Shown one piece after another: positions 11,382-19,636 of a stretch of DNA of 64,000 nucleotides (position 1 is the first letter of the stretch; every line of letters begins with the position of its first letter). Below the pieces are notes generated by a model. That model saw nothing but the letters and a program-made list of their open reading frames with translations. It did no database searches and had not been told where the DNA came from. The position numbers were made by a program, and so were the translations under genes. Location: NCBI RefSeq assembly GCF_947496515.1, contig NZ_CANMDB010000003.1, positions 62,001 through 126,000 of the forward strand, in the 5' to 3' direction. The DNA comes from an uncultured Roseobacter sp. (GTDB lineage: Bacteria > Pseudomonadota > Alphaproteobacteria > Rhodobacterales > Rhodobacteraceae).

Positions 11382-12092
11382 TCAACCCAAGCTGACGCGC
11401 TGAACCACCTTTTCAAGGCAATCGATCATTGCGGCGGCATCCGGACGCGCCGCGGTATCGAGCGACAGCAACCGCAGATCTCGCAACGGCGCAGCAACTG
11501 CCGGGCTCAGCGCCATGGCGTGGATCGGCCCACCCGCAGGGTAAAGCTGTGCAAACCACGCTGCAGCGCGGGGCGAGAAAAGCGGCACTAATACGGGGTT
11601 TTCGCTCTCAATCAGGGCCTGCGCAGCGGATGTAGGGGGGATCAGGATCTGATCGTAGACCACCTGACGCGCGGCGGTGATATTGGCGTCTTGCAACCGC
11701 TCTGCCACTGCACCGCGGGTATGCCGACCGCTGAAATGCACAAGCGGCCTGCGGGGGGGAGACTGGATCAGATGTGTCACAAGCGCGTCGGCCGTTTCAC
11801 CGCAGAAGTGCGCCTGCCATCCCGCATTCAGGGCCATTTCAGTTGTGCGGTGGCCCACGCAGAACGCGAACCGCCCCGCCCCGGCTGGCGCAAAACTCAC
11901 ACCATTGGCAGAGGTGAAAACGGCCCCATCCTCCGGGCCGAGGTCGCATCCCTCCCCGACCGCGGTGATCTGCATCAGCGGGCTTTCGATGACCTCCATG
12001 CGCTGGCGCAGCGCGTCGGGCAAGGCCGCGACAAAGCGGGCATTGGCCGGCGCCGGGCGTGTCATGATGAGCGGAATGGCCTTGGTGTCCAT
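11382..12092 (-). CDS. hemD: Uroporphyrinogen-III synthase
   Basis: Closes and inverts ring D of hydroxymethylbilane to give uroporphyrinogen III. The 236-residue product begins [24 protein letters not shown], a common HemD N-terminus, and has the fold landmarks [17 protein letters not shown], and [12 protein letters not shown]. Sequence conservation in this family is low, so context (HemY-like gene downstream) helps. The ATG at 12092 is preceded by GGGGAG; an upstream in-frame ATG at 12107 lacks this. Divergent from tsaD with a gap of about 50 bp that must hold both promoters. hemC is not in the window. Confidence 0.87.
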   Translation of the reverse strand: MDTKAIPLIMTRPAPANARFVAALPDALRQRMEVIESPLMQITAVGEGCDLGPEDGAVFTSANGVSFAPAGAGRFAFCVGHRTTEMALNAGWQAHFCGETADALVTHLIQSPPRRPLVHFSGRHTRGAVAERLQDANITAARQVVYDQILIPPTSAAQALIESENPVLVPLFSPRAAAWFAQLYPAGGPIHAMALSPAVAAPLRDLRLLSLDTAARPDAAAMIDCLEKVVQRVSLG

Positions 12093-12144
12093 AACTCTCC
12101 CCGGCATTGTTTACGGCCCTGTGTGGTGTTACCTGCGCGCGGAT

Positions 12145-13263
12145 ATGCTTGCAACGGGGTCCGCTGTGACGGGATCGACCACCATCTTGGGGCTGGAGAG
12201 CAGCTGCGACGATACCGCCGCCGCGGTCTTGCGGCGCGACGGGCAGGGGGGCACACGCATCCTGTCCTCGGTGGTGCGCGGCCAGGCGGATCTGCACGCG
12301 CCCTTTGGTGGCGTCGTCCCCGAGATCGCGGCGCGCGCCCATGCGGAACTGCTGGATCACTGCGTCGAGGAAGCGCTGGACGCCGCGGGCGTTGGTCTGC
12401 GGGACCTCGATGCGCTGGCAGTGACGGCAGGGCCGGGGCTGATCGGTGGCGTCGTCTCCGGCGTGATGTGCGCCAAGGGGCTGTCGGTGGCCACGGGCCT
12501 GCCGCTCTACGGGATCAACCATCTGGCGGGCCACGCGCTGACGCCGCGGCTCACTGATGATGTCGCATATCCCTATCTGATGCTGCTGGTCTCAGGCGGG
12601 CATTGCCAATTTCTGATCGTCCGCGGACCCGCTGAATTCGAGCGGATTGGCGGCACCATTGATGACGCGCCCGGCGAGGCATTCGACAAGGTCGCGCGGC
12701 TTCTGGCGCTGCCGCAACCCGGCGGGCCATCCGTCGAAGAGGCCGCCAGCGCAGGGGATCCAGAGCGGTTTGCGCTGCCGCGACCGCTGTTGAACCGGCC
12801 CGGGTTTGATCTGTCTTTTTCGGGTCTCAAAACGGCCGTGCTGCGCACGCGCGATACCATCATCGCTGAGCACGCGGGGTTGCCTCAGGCGCTGCGTGCG
12901 GATCTGTGCGCGGGATTCCAGGCCGCGGTCGTAGACGTCCTGGCCGAAAAGACGCGGCGCGCCATGACCCATCTCATGGCCGAGACGAACGCGCCGCCAG
13001 CGCTTTGCGTTGCTGGGGGGGTGGCCGCAAATAGGGCCATTCGTGCCGGATTAGAGACGGTTTCGGACAGTTTCGGCGCACGGTTCGTGGCACCGCCGCT
13101 AGCCCTGTGCACCGACAATGCCGCGATGATTGCCTTTGCCGCGCTGGAGCAGATGGGCACGCGCGACCCCGATGATCTGAGCCTCGCGGCCCGCCCCCGT
13201 TGGCCGCTTGATCTTGCCAGCCCGGCGATGCTGGGTAGCGGCAAGAAAGGCGCCAAGGCCTGA
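12145..13263 (+). CDS. tsaD: tRNA threonylcarbamoyladenosine transferase TsaD
   Basis: Transfers threonylcarbamoyl from TC-AMP to A37 of ANN-decoding tRNAs, with TsaB and TsaE. The product has the family start [14 protein letters not shown], the metal-binding histidines in INHLAGHAL, the VSGGHCQFL loop, the FSGLKTAV motif and [13 protein letters not shown] and [10 protein letters not shown] near the end. The ATG at 12145 gives 372 residues; an in-frame GTG at 12166 gives 365, closer to the usual family size, and neither has a strong ribosome site. The partner tsaE lies at 23.5 kb in this window. Confidence 0.95.
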   Translation: MLATGSAVTGSTTILGLESSCDDTAAAVLRRDGQGGTRILSSVVRGQADLHAPFGGVVPEIAARAHAELLDHCVEEALDAAGVGLRDLDALAVTAGPGLIGGVVSGVMCAKGLSVATGLPLYGINHLAGHALTPRLTDDVAYPYLMLLVSGGHCQFLIVRGPAEFERIGGTIDDAPGEAFDKVARLLALPQPGGPSVEEAASAGDPERFALPRPLLNRPGFDLSFSGLKTAVLRTRDTIIAEHAGLPQALRADLCAGFQAAVVDVLAEKTRRAMTHLMAETNAPPALCVAGGVAANRAIRAGLETVSDSFGARFVAPPLALCTDNAAMIAFAALEQMGTRDPDDLSLAARPRWPLDLASPAMLGSGKKGAKA

Positions 13264-13329
13264 GCAGTTGCGAAGGCGCCGGAAAAACGGTTGGATACGG
13301 GGGTACTGAAACCCCGAAAGGACCCCGAG

Positions 13330-13602
13330 ATGCTTGTTGCCCTGATCGCCCGAGACAAACCGGGGGCCCTGCCGGTCCGGCAGGAGAACCGGCCCGCCCA
13401 TGTGGCATATCTCAAATCCGGCGATACGGTACAGCAGGCCGGGCCGCTTCTGGACGATGCAGGGCAGATGATCGGATCGCTGGTCATTCTGGACGTGCCG
13501 GATATGGACGCCGCGCGGCAATGGGCAGCGGCGGACCCTTACGCCAAGGCCGGGCTTTTCGAGACCGCAGAGCTGATCCCGTGGAACAGGGTGATCGGCT
13601 GA
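13330..13602 (+). CDS. YciI family protein
   Basis: A 90-residue protein of the ferredoxin-like YciI fold: MLVALIARDKPGALPVRQENRPAHVAYL, then GPLLDDAGQMIGSLVILDVPD and DPYAKAGLFE. The conserved histidine and aspartate of the family are at HVAYL and DPYAKAG. Function is unclear in most organisms. Start chosen at 13330, with AAAGGA just upstream; an earlier in-frame codon at 13291 would add an unlikely leader. Its TGA overlaps the ATG of the EVE gene (TGATG), suggesting translational coupling. Confidence 0.85.
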   Translation: MLVALIARDKPGALPVRQENRPAHVAYLKSGDTVQQAGPLLDDAGQMIGSLVILDVPDMDAARQWAAADPYAKAGLFETAELIPWNRVIG

Positions 13603-14018
13603 TGGCATATTGGCTCTTCAAATCCGAACCCTCCACCTGGAGCTGGGATCAACAAGTGGCCAAGGGCGACGCGGGCGAGGAATGGGACGGCGTGCGCAAC
13701 TATCAGGCCCGCAACTTCATGCGCGAGATGTCGAAAGGCGATCAAGGCTTCTTTTACCACTCGCAAAAGGAACGCGCGATCGTCGGCATCGTCGAGGTAA
13801 TCGCGGAGGCGCACGCCGACAGCACGACCGACGACGACCGGTGGGAATGCGTCGATATTAAAGCGATTAAAGCTGTCAAAACACCGGTGACGCTGGATCA
13901 GGTCAAGGCGGAGCCGCGTCTGAGCGAGATGGCACTGGTCCGCAGCGCACGGCTATCGGTGCAGCCCGTCACCGCGGAGGAATGGCGGATCATCCGGGAA
14001 ATGGCCGGGATGTCCTGA
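13602..14018 (+). CDS. EVE domain protein (thymocyte nuclear protein 1-like)
   Basis: A 138-residue single EVE domain (PUA-like fold): begins MAYWLFKSEPSTWSWDQQV, with WDGVRNYQARNFMREM and GDQGFFYHSQKERAIVGIVEV, the classic signature. EVE/YTH-like domains bind modified bases in DNA or RNA; in bacteria these small proteins are often linked to modified-base recognition or tRNA processing, but the ligand here is unknown. Third gene of tsaD-yciI-EVE-DUF1761. Confidence 0.92.
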   Translation: MAYWLFKSEPSTWSWDQQVAKGDAGEEWDGVRNYQARNFMREMSKGDQGFFYHSQKERAIVGIVEVIAEAHADSTTDDDRWECVDIKAIKAVKTPVTLDQVKAEPRLSEMALVRSARLSVQPVTAEEWRIIREMAGMS

Positions 14019-14049
14019 GCCGAAAAGGGGTCAACATGGGGAGGATGAT

Positions 14050-14445
14050 ATGGAATTGATCAGCGTGATCGTCGCGGGGCTTGCGGGCTTCATGTTCGGG
14101 GCCGTCTGGTACACGGCTCTGGCCACGAAATGGGTAGCCGTCTCTGGTGTGGCGCGCGACGAGACGGGCGCCCCCGCCAACCGCAAAGACCCAATTCCTT
14201 ACATCACCAGCCTGATCAGCGGCATTCTGGTCGCGGGCATGATGCGCCACACCTTTGCGCTGAGCGGGATCGACACCGTCGGTGCGGGGCTCGTCTCGGG
14301 TCTTGGCATCGGATTGTTTCTTGTCAGCCCGTGGATCGCGACCTTTTACAGCTTTGGCGGACGTCCCCGCAGCCTGATCCTGATTGACGGCGGCTATGCC
14401 ACCTTTGGCTGTGCGGTGATCGGGCTGGTGCTGACGCTGTTCTGA
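14050..14445 (+). CDS. DUF1761 family membrane protein
   Basis: A 131-residue protein with about four membrane helices, starting MELISVIVAGLAGFMFGAVWYTALATKWV and containing a conserved aromatic/glycine pattern of DUF1761. No function is established for the family. The start follows a strong GGGGAGGA site and lies 31 bp after the EVE gene, so it is likely the last gene of that transcription unit. Confidence 0.78.
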   Translation: MELISVIVAGLAGFMFGAVWYTALATKWVAVSGVARDETGAPANRKDPIPYITSLISGILVAGMMRHTFALSGIDTVGAGLVSGLGIGLFLVSPWIATFYSFGGRPRSLILIDGGYATFGCAVIGLVLTLF

Positions 14446-14471
14446 CGGAGCAAGACCGCTCAGATCCAGGC

Positions 14472-14511
14472 AAAAAAGATGAAGGGTCCTGACACAGCGC
14501 CAGAACCCTTC
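14472..14511 (-). terminator. Rho-independent terminator of the candidate small RNA
   Basis: Minus strand: GAAGGGTTCTG pairs with CAGGACCCTTC (one mismatch) around a 9-nt loop, followed by ATCTTTTTTG. The T run exists only on the minus strand, so it does not serve the plus-strand DUF1761 gene. Confidence 0.75.
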
Positions 14512-14577
14512 CTCACCCCACGTGTATCGGTACCCACCGCACGTGTCTGAATCTGGTCCTGGCCATGCTGGCCGGAT
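14472..14577 (-). ncRNA. Candidate small RNA, about 106 nt, minus strand
   Basis: An isolated promoter (TTGAGT-17 bp-TATCTT at 14612-14584) faces a terminator hairpin with a U6 tail (14511-14472), with no credible coding sequence between. The predicted transcript contains the hairpin GGCC-AGCAT-GGCC (about 14572-14560), then a nested hairpin made by two CACGTG palindromes (14545-14540 and 14524-14519) enclosing CGGT-GGGT-ACCG, then the terminator. I do not recognise a known RNA family. Supported only by signals read in the sequence. Confidence 0.5.
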
Positions 14578-14583
14578 ATGTCG

Positions 14584-14612
14584 AAGATAGGGCAGAGCCC
14601 TTGAAAACTCAA
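14584..14612 (-). promoter_or_regulatory. Sigma-70-like promoter of the candidate small RNA
   Basis: Minus strand TTGAGT (14612-14607) and TATCTT (14589-14584), exactly 17 bp apart; the spacer contains the small palindrome GGGC-TCT-GCCC. It lies just past the terminator of the DUF2853 gene, so it should start a separate transcript. Confidence 0.5.
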
Positions 14613-14636
14613 CGCACAAGTATCTAGAATGGCAGG

Positions 14637-14669
14637 CAAAAAAGAAACACCTCCTTAAGAAAGGAGGTG
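14637..14669 (-). terminator. Rho-independent terminator of the DUF2853 gene
   Basis: Minus strand: perfect 9-bp stem CACCTCCTT/AAGGAGGTG with a TCTT loop, followed by TTTCTTTTTTG. It lies 25 bp after the stop of the DUF2853 gene. Confidence 0.9.
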
Positions 14670-14694
14670 CCTCGCCCGCATCCAGCGGTCTCTC

Positions 14695-15036
14695 TCAGCT
14701 GTAGGCCGCTTCCTTGCCGAAGTGTTTTGTCAGCATGTAATAGATGACCGCCCGGTATTTGTTGCGCTCGGACTTGCCGTAGGTCTCGATCACCTTGTCC
14801 ATGGCCGTATCCAGTTCAGGACCGTCGCTCAGACCGAGTTTCTTGACGAGGAAGTTCTTTTTGACGGTCTCCAGCTCACCGGGCTGGCTGGATGCGACCG
14901 TGGCAGCATCGGAATCGTAGATCGACGGTCCGCAGCCGATCGTGACTTTGGTCAGCAGATCCATGTCAGGCGTCATACCGCATTTGCTTTTCAAATCTTC
15001 CGCGTATTTCGCGATCAAATCATCCCGTTTGCCCAT
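14695..15036 (-). CDS. DUF2853 family protein
   Basis: A 113-residue soluble, helical, lysine-rich protein beginning MGKRDDLIAKYAEDLKSKCG and containing TKVTIGCGPSIYD and a C-terminal YRAVIYYMLTKHFGKE, the pattern of DUF2853 as found in Rhodobacteraceae and Bacteroidetes. No function is known. It has a strong TAGGAG ribosome site, its own upstream region and a strong terminator, so it appears to be a monocistronic, possibly highly expressed gene. Two cysteines (positions 19 and 35) are the only obvious reactive residues. Confidence 0.8.
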   Translation of the reverse strand: MGKRDDLIAKYAEDLKSKCGMTPDMDLLTKVTIGCGPSIYDSDAATVASSQPGELETVKKNFLVKKLGLSDGPELDTAMDKVIETYGKSERNKYRAVIYYMLTKHFGKEAAYS

Positions 15037-15190
15037 GAAAATCTCCTACCCTGGCAATATCGGCCAGCTCACCCGGCCTTAGGCTCGAAGACTAACCACG
15101 TTATATCTTACGGCAAAAGGATTTTTTGGCTGAGATGTCGGCGTCTGCGACCCATCGCCGAATGACGTGCGAAAGGCCGTCTGCCGACGC

Positions 15191-15218
15191 AAAAAAGAGG
15201 GCCCACGATGGGGCCCTC
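15191..15218 (-). terminator. Rho-independent terminator of the PRC-barrel gene
   Basis: Minus strand: perfect 8-bp stem GAGGGCCC/GGGCCCTC, 6-nt loop, followed by TTTTTTGCG. It lies 26 bp after the stop of the PRC-barrel gene. Confidence 0.9.
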
Positions 15219-15243
15219 AGTTCATGTAACTTCCCAGATTATC

Positions 15244-15903
15244 TTAGGAAAGTTGGTCGATCTGCATGTCTTCTGGCACGCTGTCGACGTCGCTTTCGTC
15301 AAATTCAGGCTGTGCTTCCAGCTCTTCCTGTGTCCACTCGGCCAGACGAAGAGCATCAGCTTCGGGTGCCATGTCGAACTCGTTCAGCGGGATGGCCACG
15401 GTGTACTCACCCAGACCCAGGAAGCCGCCGATGCCGATCACGGCGGACAGATCGTCACCGTCGCGCACCACGTAGTCGATCTCACCGATCACTTCACCGT
15501 TGGCTTCGATCACGTTTTTGCCGATCAGATCACCGGCGACCATGACAGAAGCGTCTGCCTCCGTGTCCATCGCAGGGTCCGTGTCGACAGCCTCTGCTGT
15601 GTAGTCTGCAGCGCCTTCGATGGCGTCAGCGGTCGCATTGGCCGCGTCTTCGGCGGTTTCACCGACCGCGGTGGCGGCGTCGGAAGCAGCGTTCACGGTT
15701 GTGTCCACAGCATCTTCGGTGGCCTCGGCTGCATCATTTGCAAAGTCTTCGGTGGCTTCGGCAGCATCGTTCAACTCGGCGCCGGCGGTTGTTTCGATCT
15801 CGGTCGAGGCTTCGACTTCCGCGTTCTTGTCGTAGTTCGAACCAGCGAAGGCGGAGCCTGCGGTCAGTGCAAGAATGGCAACAGTTGTTTTCAGATGTGT
15901 CAT
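15244..15903 (-). CDS. Secreted PRC-barrel protein with 11-residue helical repeats
   Basis: A 219-residue protein: signal peptide (MTHLKTTVAILALTAGSAFA), then about residues 45-107 form six imperfect 11-residue repeats of the type NDAAEATEDFA, rich in Ala, Asp, Glu and Thr, then a PRC-barrel domain (about 119-195, DLIGKNVIEANGEVIGEIDYVV). Roseobacters commonly carry periplasmic PRC-barrel proteins of this sort; the role is not known. The start at 15903 follows CAGGAGG and gives a clean signal peptide; an in-frame codon 42 bp upstream would spoil it. Monocistronic, with its own terminator. The hendecad repeat resembles amphipathic membrane-surface helices such as those of apolipoproteins or LEA proteins. 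Confidence 0.83.
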   Translation of the reverse strand: MTHLKTTVAILALTAGSAFAGSNYDKNAEVEASTEIETTAGAELNDAAEATEDFANDAAEATEDAVDTTVNAASDAATAVGETAEDAANATADAIEGAADYTAEAVDTDPAMDTEADASVMVAGDLIGKNVIEANGEVIGEIDYVVRDGDDLSAVIGIGGFLGLGEYTVAIPLNEFDMAPEADALRLAEWTQEELEAQPEFDESDVDSVPEDMQIDQLS

Positions 15904-16012
15904 CGTATCCTCCTGATTAAGTTTACGACCGTCCAACCACCCCACGCCCCCATTCGTTCCGGCCAGAACGCGGAAAAAACACGATTTTCGGGTTTTTTCG
16001 ACATCGAACGCA

Positions 16013-16048
16013 AAAGCGCCGTATCCGGCGGAACCAACACGGCGCTTT
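16013..16048 (-). terminator. Terminator of ahcY
   Basis: Perfect 10-bp inverted repeat AAAGCGCCGT/ACGGCGCTTT with a 16-nt loop, followed on the minus strand by TTGCG after the A/T-rich stem end. It starts 22 bp after the ahcY stop. Confidence 0.75.
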
Positions 16049-16070
16049 GACGGTTAAAGGCGGTTCACCA

Positions 16071-17459
16071 CTAGTATCGGTAATGTTCAGGCTTGAACGG
16101 ACCCTCCGGCGCTACCCCGATATAGGCGGCCTGCTCTGCGTTCAGTTCGGTCAGTTTCACGCCGATCCGGTCCAGATGCAGACGCGCGACTTTCTCGTCC
16201 AGATGCTTCGGCAGGATGTAGACGTCGTTTTTATAGTCCTCGCCCTTGGTCCAAAGCTCAATCTGGGCCAGCACCTGATTTGTGAAGGACGCGGACATGA
16301 CGAACGAAGGATGCCCTGTGGCGTTGCCGAGGTTAAGCAAACGACCCTCGGACAGCAGGATCAGGCGATTGCCCGAGGGCATCTCGATCATATCGACCTG
16401 TTCCTTGATGCTCGTCCACTTGTGGTTCTTGAGCGCTGCGACCTGGATCTCGTTATCGAAGTGGCCAATATTGCCGACGATGGCCATGTCCTTCATCTCG
16501 CGCATGTGCTCGATGCGGATCACGTCCTTGTTGCCGGTGGTGGTGATGAAGATGTCGGCGCTGTCGAGGACGTCCTCCAGCAGCACGACCTCGAACCCGT
16601 CCATGGCAGCCTGCAGCGCGCAGATGGGATCGACCTCGGTCACCTTCACACGCGCACCCGCCCCCTGCAGCGACGCAGCTGAGCCTTTGCCCACATCACC
16701 GTAGCCCATGACGACAGCCACTTTGCCCGCCATCATCGTGTCAGTGGCGCGGCGGATGCCATCGACCAGCGATTCCTTGCAGCCGTATTTGTTGTCGAAC
16801 TTCGACTTCGTGACGCTGTCGTTCACATTGATCGCGGGGAAGGGCAGCTGCCCCTGCTTGACCAGCTCATAGAGGCGGTGGACGCCGGTCGTCGTCTCTT
16901 CGGAGACACCTTTGATCTGGTCGCGCACTTTGGTGAACCAGCCGGGGCTTTCCGCCATGCGCTTGGCGATCTGCGCCTTGATCACCGTCTCTTCTTCGGA
17001 TGTCGGGACGGGAATGATCTCCTCGCCTGCTTCGGCCCGCGCGCCCAGCAGGATGTAGAGTGTCGCATCGCCGCCATCGTCGAGGATCATGTTGGGCCCG
17101 TCCTCGAACATGAAGGATTTGTCGAGATAGTCCCAATGCTCCTCCAGCGACTGGCCCTTGATCGCAAAAACCGGGGTACCGCCCGCGGCGATGGCGGCAG
17201 CGGCATGGTCCTGAGTGGAAAAGATGTTGCAGGAGGCCCAGCGGACATCCGCGCCAAGCGCCACCAGTGTTTCGATCAAAACGGCGGTCTGGATCGTCAT
17301 GTGCAGGGAGCCGACAATGCGCGCACCTGCCAGCGGTTTGCTTTCGCCGTATTCCTCGCGCAGCGCCATCAGGCCTGGCATTTCCGTCTCGGCGATATCC
17401 AGTTCCTTGCGGCCGTAGTCAGCCAGCGCGACGTCTTTAACGATATAGTCTTTTGCCAT
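16071..17459 (-). CDS. ahcY: Adenosylhomocysteinase (S-adenosyl-L-homocysteine hydrolase)
   Basis: Hydrolyses S-adenosylhomocysteine to adenosine and homocysteine, relieving product inhibition of methyltransferases; a cytosolic NAD-dependent tetramer. The 462-residue product shows [13 protein letters not shown] and [15 protein letters not shown] near the N-terminus, [20 protein letters not shown], the NAD-binding loop [11 protein letters not shown] and the C-terminal KPEHYRY. The insert of about 40 residues typical of bacterial enzymes is present. Start chosen at 17459 ([10 protein letters not shown]). The divergent HD-domain gene starts 164 bp away; I looked for an SAH or SAM/SAH riboswitch in this gap and did not see one. 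Confidence 0.97.
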   Translation of the reverse strand: MAKDYIVKDVALADYGRKELDIAETEMPGLMALREEYGESKPLAGARIVGSLHMTIQTAVLIETLVALGADVRWASCNIFSTQDHAAAAIAAGGTPVFAIKGQSLEEHWDYLDKSFMFEDGPNMILDDGGDATLYILLGARAEAGEEIIPVPTSEEETVIKAQIAKRMAESPGWFTKVRDQIKGVSEETTTGVHRLYELVKQGQLPFPAINVNDSVTKSKFDNKYGCKESLVDGIRRATDTMMAGKVAVVMGYGDVGKGSAASLQGAGARVKVTEVDPICALQAAMDGFEVVLLEDVLDSADIFITTTGNKDVIRIEHMREMKDMAIVGNIGHFDNEIQVAALKNHKWTSIKEQVDMIEMPSGNRLILLSEGRLLNLGNATGHPSFVMSASFTNQVLAQIELWTKGEDYKNDVYILPKHLDEKVARLHLDRIGVKLTELNAEQAAYIGVAPEGPFKPEHYRY

Positions 17460-17623
17460 GTCTCTACAGGTCTCCATCCAGAGTTGTGCCGCAGATAGCA
17501 CCGGTAACCTTTAGGGACAATGGACGAGTGCGCGCGTGGTCAATCCTTTCTTGCCAGCCGGAATGGGTTTGCGCAGCGGGCGGCAGAGCGCTACGCAGTG
17601 GAGCGGAGAAAGGGAGGCTGTGC

Positions 17624-18223
17624 ATGGCCAAATCGCCGGCGCGGGCATGGCAGAGGATGCTATCAGGGCGCAGACTGGATCTGCTGGACCCGACACCTGT
17701 GGATGTGGAGATCGAGGATATCGCCCACGGTCTGGCCTTTGTCGCGCGCTGGAACGGCCAGACGCGGGGCGATCACGCCTATTCCGTGGCAGAGCATTCG
17801 CTGCTGGTGGAGACGCTCTTTACCCGCATTGCCCCGCGCGCCCCTGCCAAATGGCGGCTCGCCGCGCTGCTGCATGACGCGCCCGAGTATGTGATCGGCG
17901 ACATGATCTCACCGGTGAAGGCTGCGGTAGGGCCGGGCTATGAGGCGCTGGACGACAAGCTGACCGCAGCAATCCATATCCGTTTTGGCTTGCCTGCCAC
18001 GCTGCCCGTCCAGGTCAAACGACAGATCAAGAAGGCCGACAGGATCAGCGCCTGGATGGAAGCAACCCAGATCGCGGGCTTTGCCGACACCGAAGCAAGC
18101 CGGTTTTTTGGCACGCCTGACCATGCAATCATTGCGGACCTGACGATCCTGCTGCGCCCGCCGGTGGAAACGCGCACGGCGTTCACACGACGTCACGCAG
18201 CCTTGCTGGAGGACATGACATGA
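17624..18223 (+). CDS. HD-domain hydrolase, YfbR-like nucleotidase family
   Basis: A 199-residue protein with the HD-type metal-binding pattern H..H-D..E: GDHAYSVAEHSLLVE followed by LAALLHDAPEYVIGDMISPVK. This matches the YfbR/HDDC2 group of 5'-deoxynucleotidases, but the substrate is not certain. Start chosen at 17624 because GGGAGG lies 6 nt upstream and the protein then begins in conserved sequence; the reading frame stays open further upstream but with no credible start. Its stop overlaps the start of the GNAT gene (ATGA). Confidence 0.85.
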   Translation: MAKSPARAWQRMLSGRRLDLLDPTPVDVEIEDIAHGLAFVARWNGQTRGDHAYSVAEHSLLVETLFTRIAPRAPAKWRLAALLHDAPEYVIGDMISPVKAAVGPGYEALDDKLTAAIHIRFGLPATLPVQVKRQIKKADRISAWMEATQIAGFADTEASRFFGTPDHAIIADLTILLRPPVETRTAFTRRHAALLEDMT

Positions 18224-18705
18224 TCAGAGTGCGCAAAGCGATGGCGCTCGACTGCGGCTCGATGGCGCGATTGCTGAACGAGATCATCGCGCGGGGCGGC
18301 ACAACCGCACTGACCCGACAGGTAACAGCCCAGGATATGCAGGACCGCATGGATCAGCAGCCGGATAGGACATCGTGGCAGGTTGCCGTGGACACGGGTG
18401 AGCATGTGGTCGGGTTTCAGTGGCTCGCCCCACATGCGGATCTGCCACCGGAGGCTGCCGATATTGCCACCTTTGTGCAGGTGGGACAGACAGGGCTGGG
18501 CATTGGCTCTGCGCTCTTCAAAGCGACCTCCAAAGCGGCCCGGGATCTGGGATACGTCTGGATCAACGCCACCATCCGGGCCGACAATGACGGCGGGCTG
18601 ACCTATTATCAGAGCCGTGGATTCCGGGATTGGCACATCGACGAAGCGGTGCCTTTGGACAACGGCCAGATCGTGAGCAAGATCAGCAAACGCTACGACC
18701 TCTAG
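18220..18705 (+). CDS. GNAT family N-acetyltransferase
   Basis: A 161-residue acetyltransferase. The N-terminus MIRVRKAMALDCGSMARLLNEII and the acetyl-CoA loop FVQVGQTGLGIGSALFKAT are clear, followed by INATIRADNDGGLTYYQSRGF, the usual strand-helix with the catalytic-site tyrosine. The substrate is unknown. Translationally coupled to the HD-domain gene by a 4-nt overlap. Downstream, convergent with regA, lies palindromic element copy B. Confidence 0.87.
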   Translation: MIRVRKAMALDCGSMARLLNEIIARGGTTALTRQVTAQDMQDRMDQQPDRTSWQVAVDTGEHVVGFQWLAPHADLPPEAADIATFVQVGQTGLGIGSALFKATSKAARDLGYVWINATIRADNDGGLTYYQSRGFRDWHIDEAVPLDNGQIVSKISKRYDL

Positions 18706-18939
18706 GGTCACGGCCTGTCGGGATTGGAGCGCGACAGGTCATGATTTCTTGCCGGACAACCCATGGCTTCAAGCGCAGTATGACGTCTGACCAAATGCCT
18801 GATACATCACGCATCACTCAACGTTGTGAAACCTCAGGTTTCATGCAGCTTTGCGAAATTCAGATAGGTGCGATGTTTCACACCGGCGCATGTCTGAGCA
18901 CGTCGAAGCTCCAATACAGCATCGCCCGTAGATGTCTCC

Positions 18940-18991
18940 CCCGGCCCTGGCCGGGCAGCGCCCGACCCTCCTCGATGGAGGGGAGGGCGCT
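18940..18991 (+). repeat. Two-hairpin palindromic element, copy B
   Basis: Hairpin CCCGGCC-CT-GGCCGGG (18940-18955), linker GCAGC, then a long hairpin 18957-18991: outer stem AGCGCCC/GGGCGCT, a tandem G-A/G-A mismatch, inner stem CCCTCC/GGAGGG and loop TCGAT. Nearly identical to copy C at 60318-60371 except for paired changes in the outer stem. Lies between the convergent 3' ends of the GNAT gene and regA. The rest of the 292-bp gap (18706-18939) shows no gene or clear signal. Confidence 0.7.
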
Positions 18992-18997
18992 TCCCCC

Positions 18998-19552
18998 TTA
19001 CCGGGGTGAGCGTTTGGCCAGAATGCGCTGAAGTGTCCGCCGGTGCATGTTCAGCCGCCGGGCGGTCTCACTCACGTTTCGGTCGCAGAGCTCGAAGACG
19101 CGCTGGATGTGTTCCCACCGAACCCGGTCCGCGCTCATCGGATTTTCGGGTGGTGGCGGCATGTCATCTCCCCGCGCCAGCAGTGCGTTGACGATGTCGG
19201 CCGCGTCCGCAGGCTTGGACAGATAGTCAGTGGCCCCGATCTTCACCGCAGCTACGGCCGTCGCGATGGCACCATATCCTGTGAGCACGACGACCCGCAC
19301 GTCAGGCCGTTTCTCGCGGAGCACCTCCACCACATCCAGACCGTTGCCATCTTCCAACCGAAGATCGACTACCGCGTAAGCAGGCGGGCGGTTTGTTGCA
19401 ATGGCACATCCCGCAGCGACCGATCCGGCGGTCTCGACGGCAAAACCACGTTTTTCCATGGCCTTGGCCAATCGCCGCAGAAACGGTTCGTCATCATCCA
19501 CCAACAGCAGGCTTGCATCTTCGCCTGGATCCAGCTGCGCCATATCTTGCAT
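18998..19552 (-). CDS. regA: Redox response regulator RegA (PrrA/ActR)
   Basis: Global redox response regulator of alphaproteobacteria, phosphorylated by RegB under low oxygen or reducing conditions and controlling respiration, nitrogen, carbon and (where present) photosynthesis genes. The 184-residue protein has a receiver domain with Asp63 in VVDLRLEDGNG and the acidic pocket VDDDEPFL, a proline linker (MPPPPENP), and a C-terminal Fis-type helix-turn-helix SETARRLNMHRRTLQRILAK. The start at 19552 has AAGAGG upstream. senC lies upstream on the same strand and regB is divergent: the regA-senC-regB arrangement known in Rhodobacter. Confidence 0.95.
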   Translation of the reverse strand: MQDMAQLDPGEDASLLLVDDDEPFLRRLAKAMEKRGFAVETAGSVAAGCAIATNRPPAYAVVDLRLEDGNGLDVVEVLREKRPDVRVVVLTGYGAIATAVAAVKIGATDYLSKPADAADIVNALLARGDDMPPPPENPMSADRVRWEHIQRVFELCDRNVSETARRLNMHRRTLQRILAKRSPR

Positions 19553-19636
19553 CGGGGCCTCTTACCTCGCTCGCATATCACGATGCTTTTGGTATATGTG
19601 GCGCGACCCCCCCGCCGTCAAACGCCCGCCCCGCGC

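Noticed and set aside
13990-14619. 209-codon minus-strand open frame opposite the DUF1761 gene
   Set aside because: Antisense to a gene with a good ribosome site and membrane-protein pattern; the product is Arg/Gln-rich without family features. The upstream part overlaps the candidate small RNA.
17460-17623. SAH or SAM/SAH riboswitch before ahcY
   Set aside because: I could not find the conserved core of either class in the ahcY leader. TTGACC near 17538-17543 (minus) may be part of an ordinary promoter.
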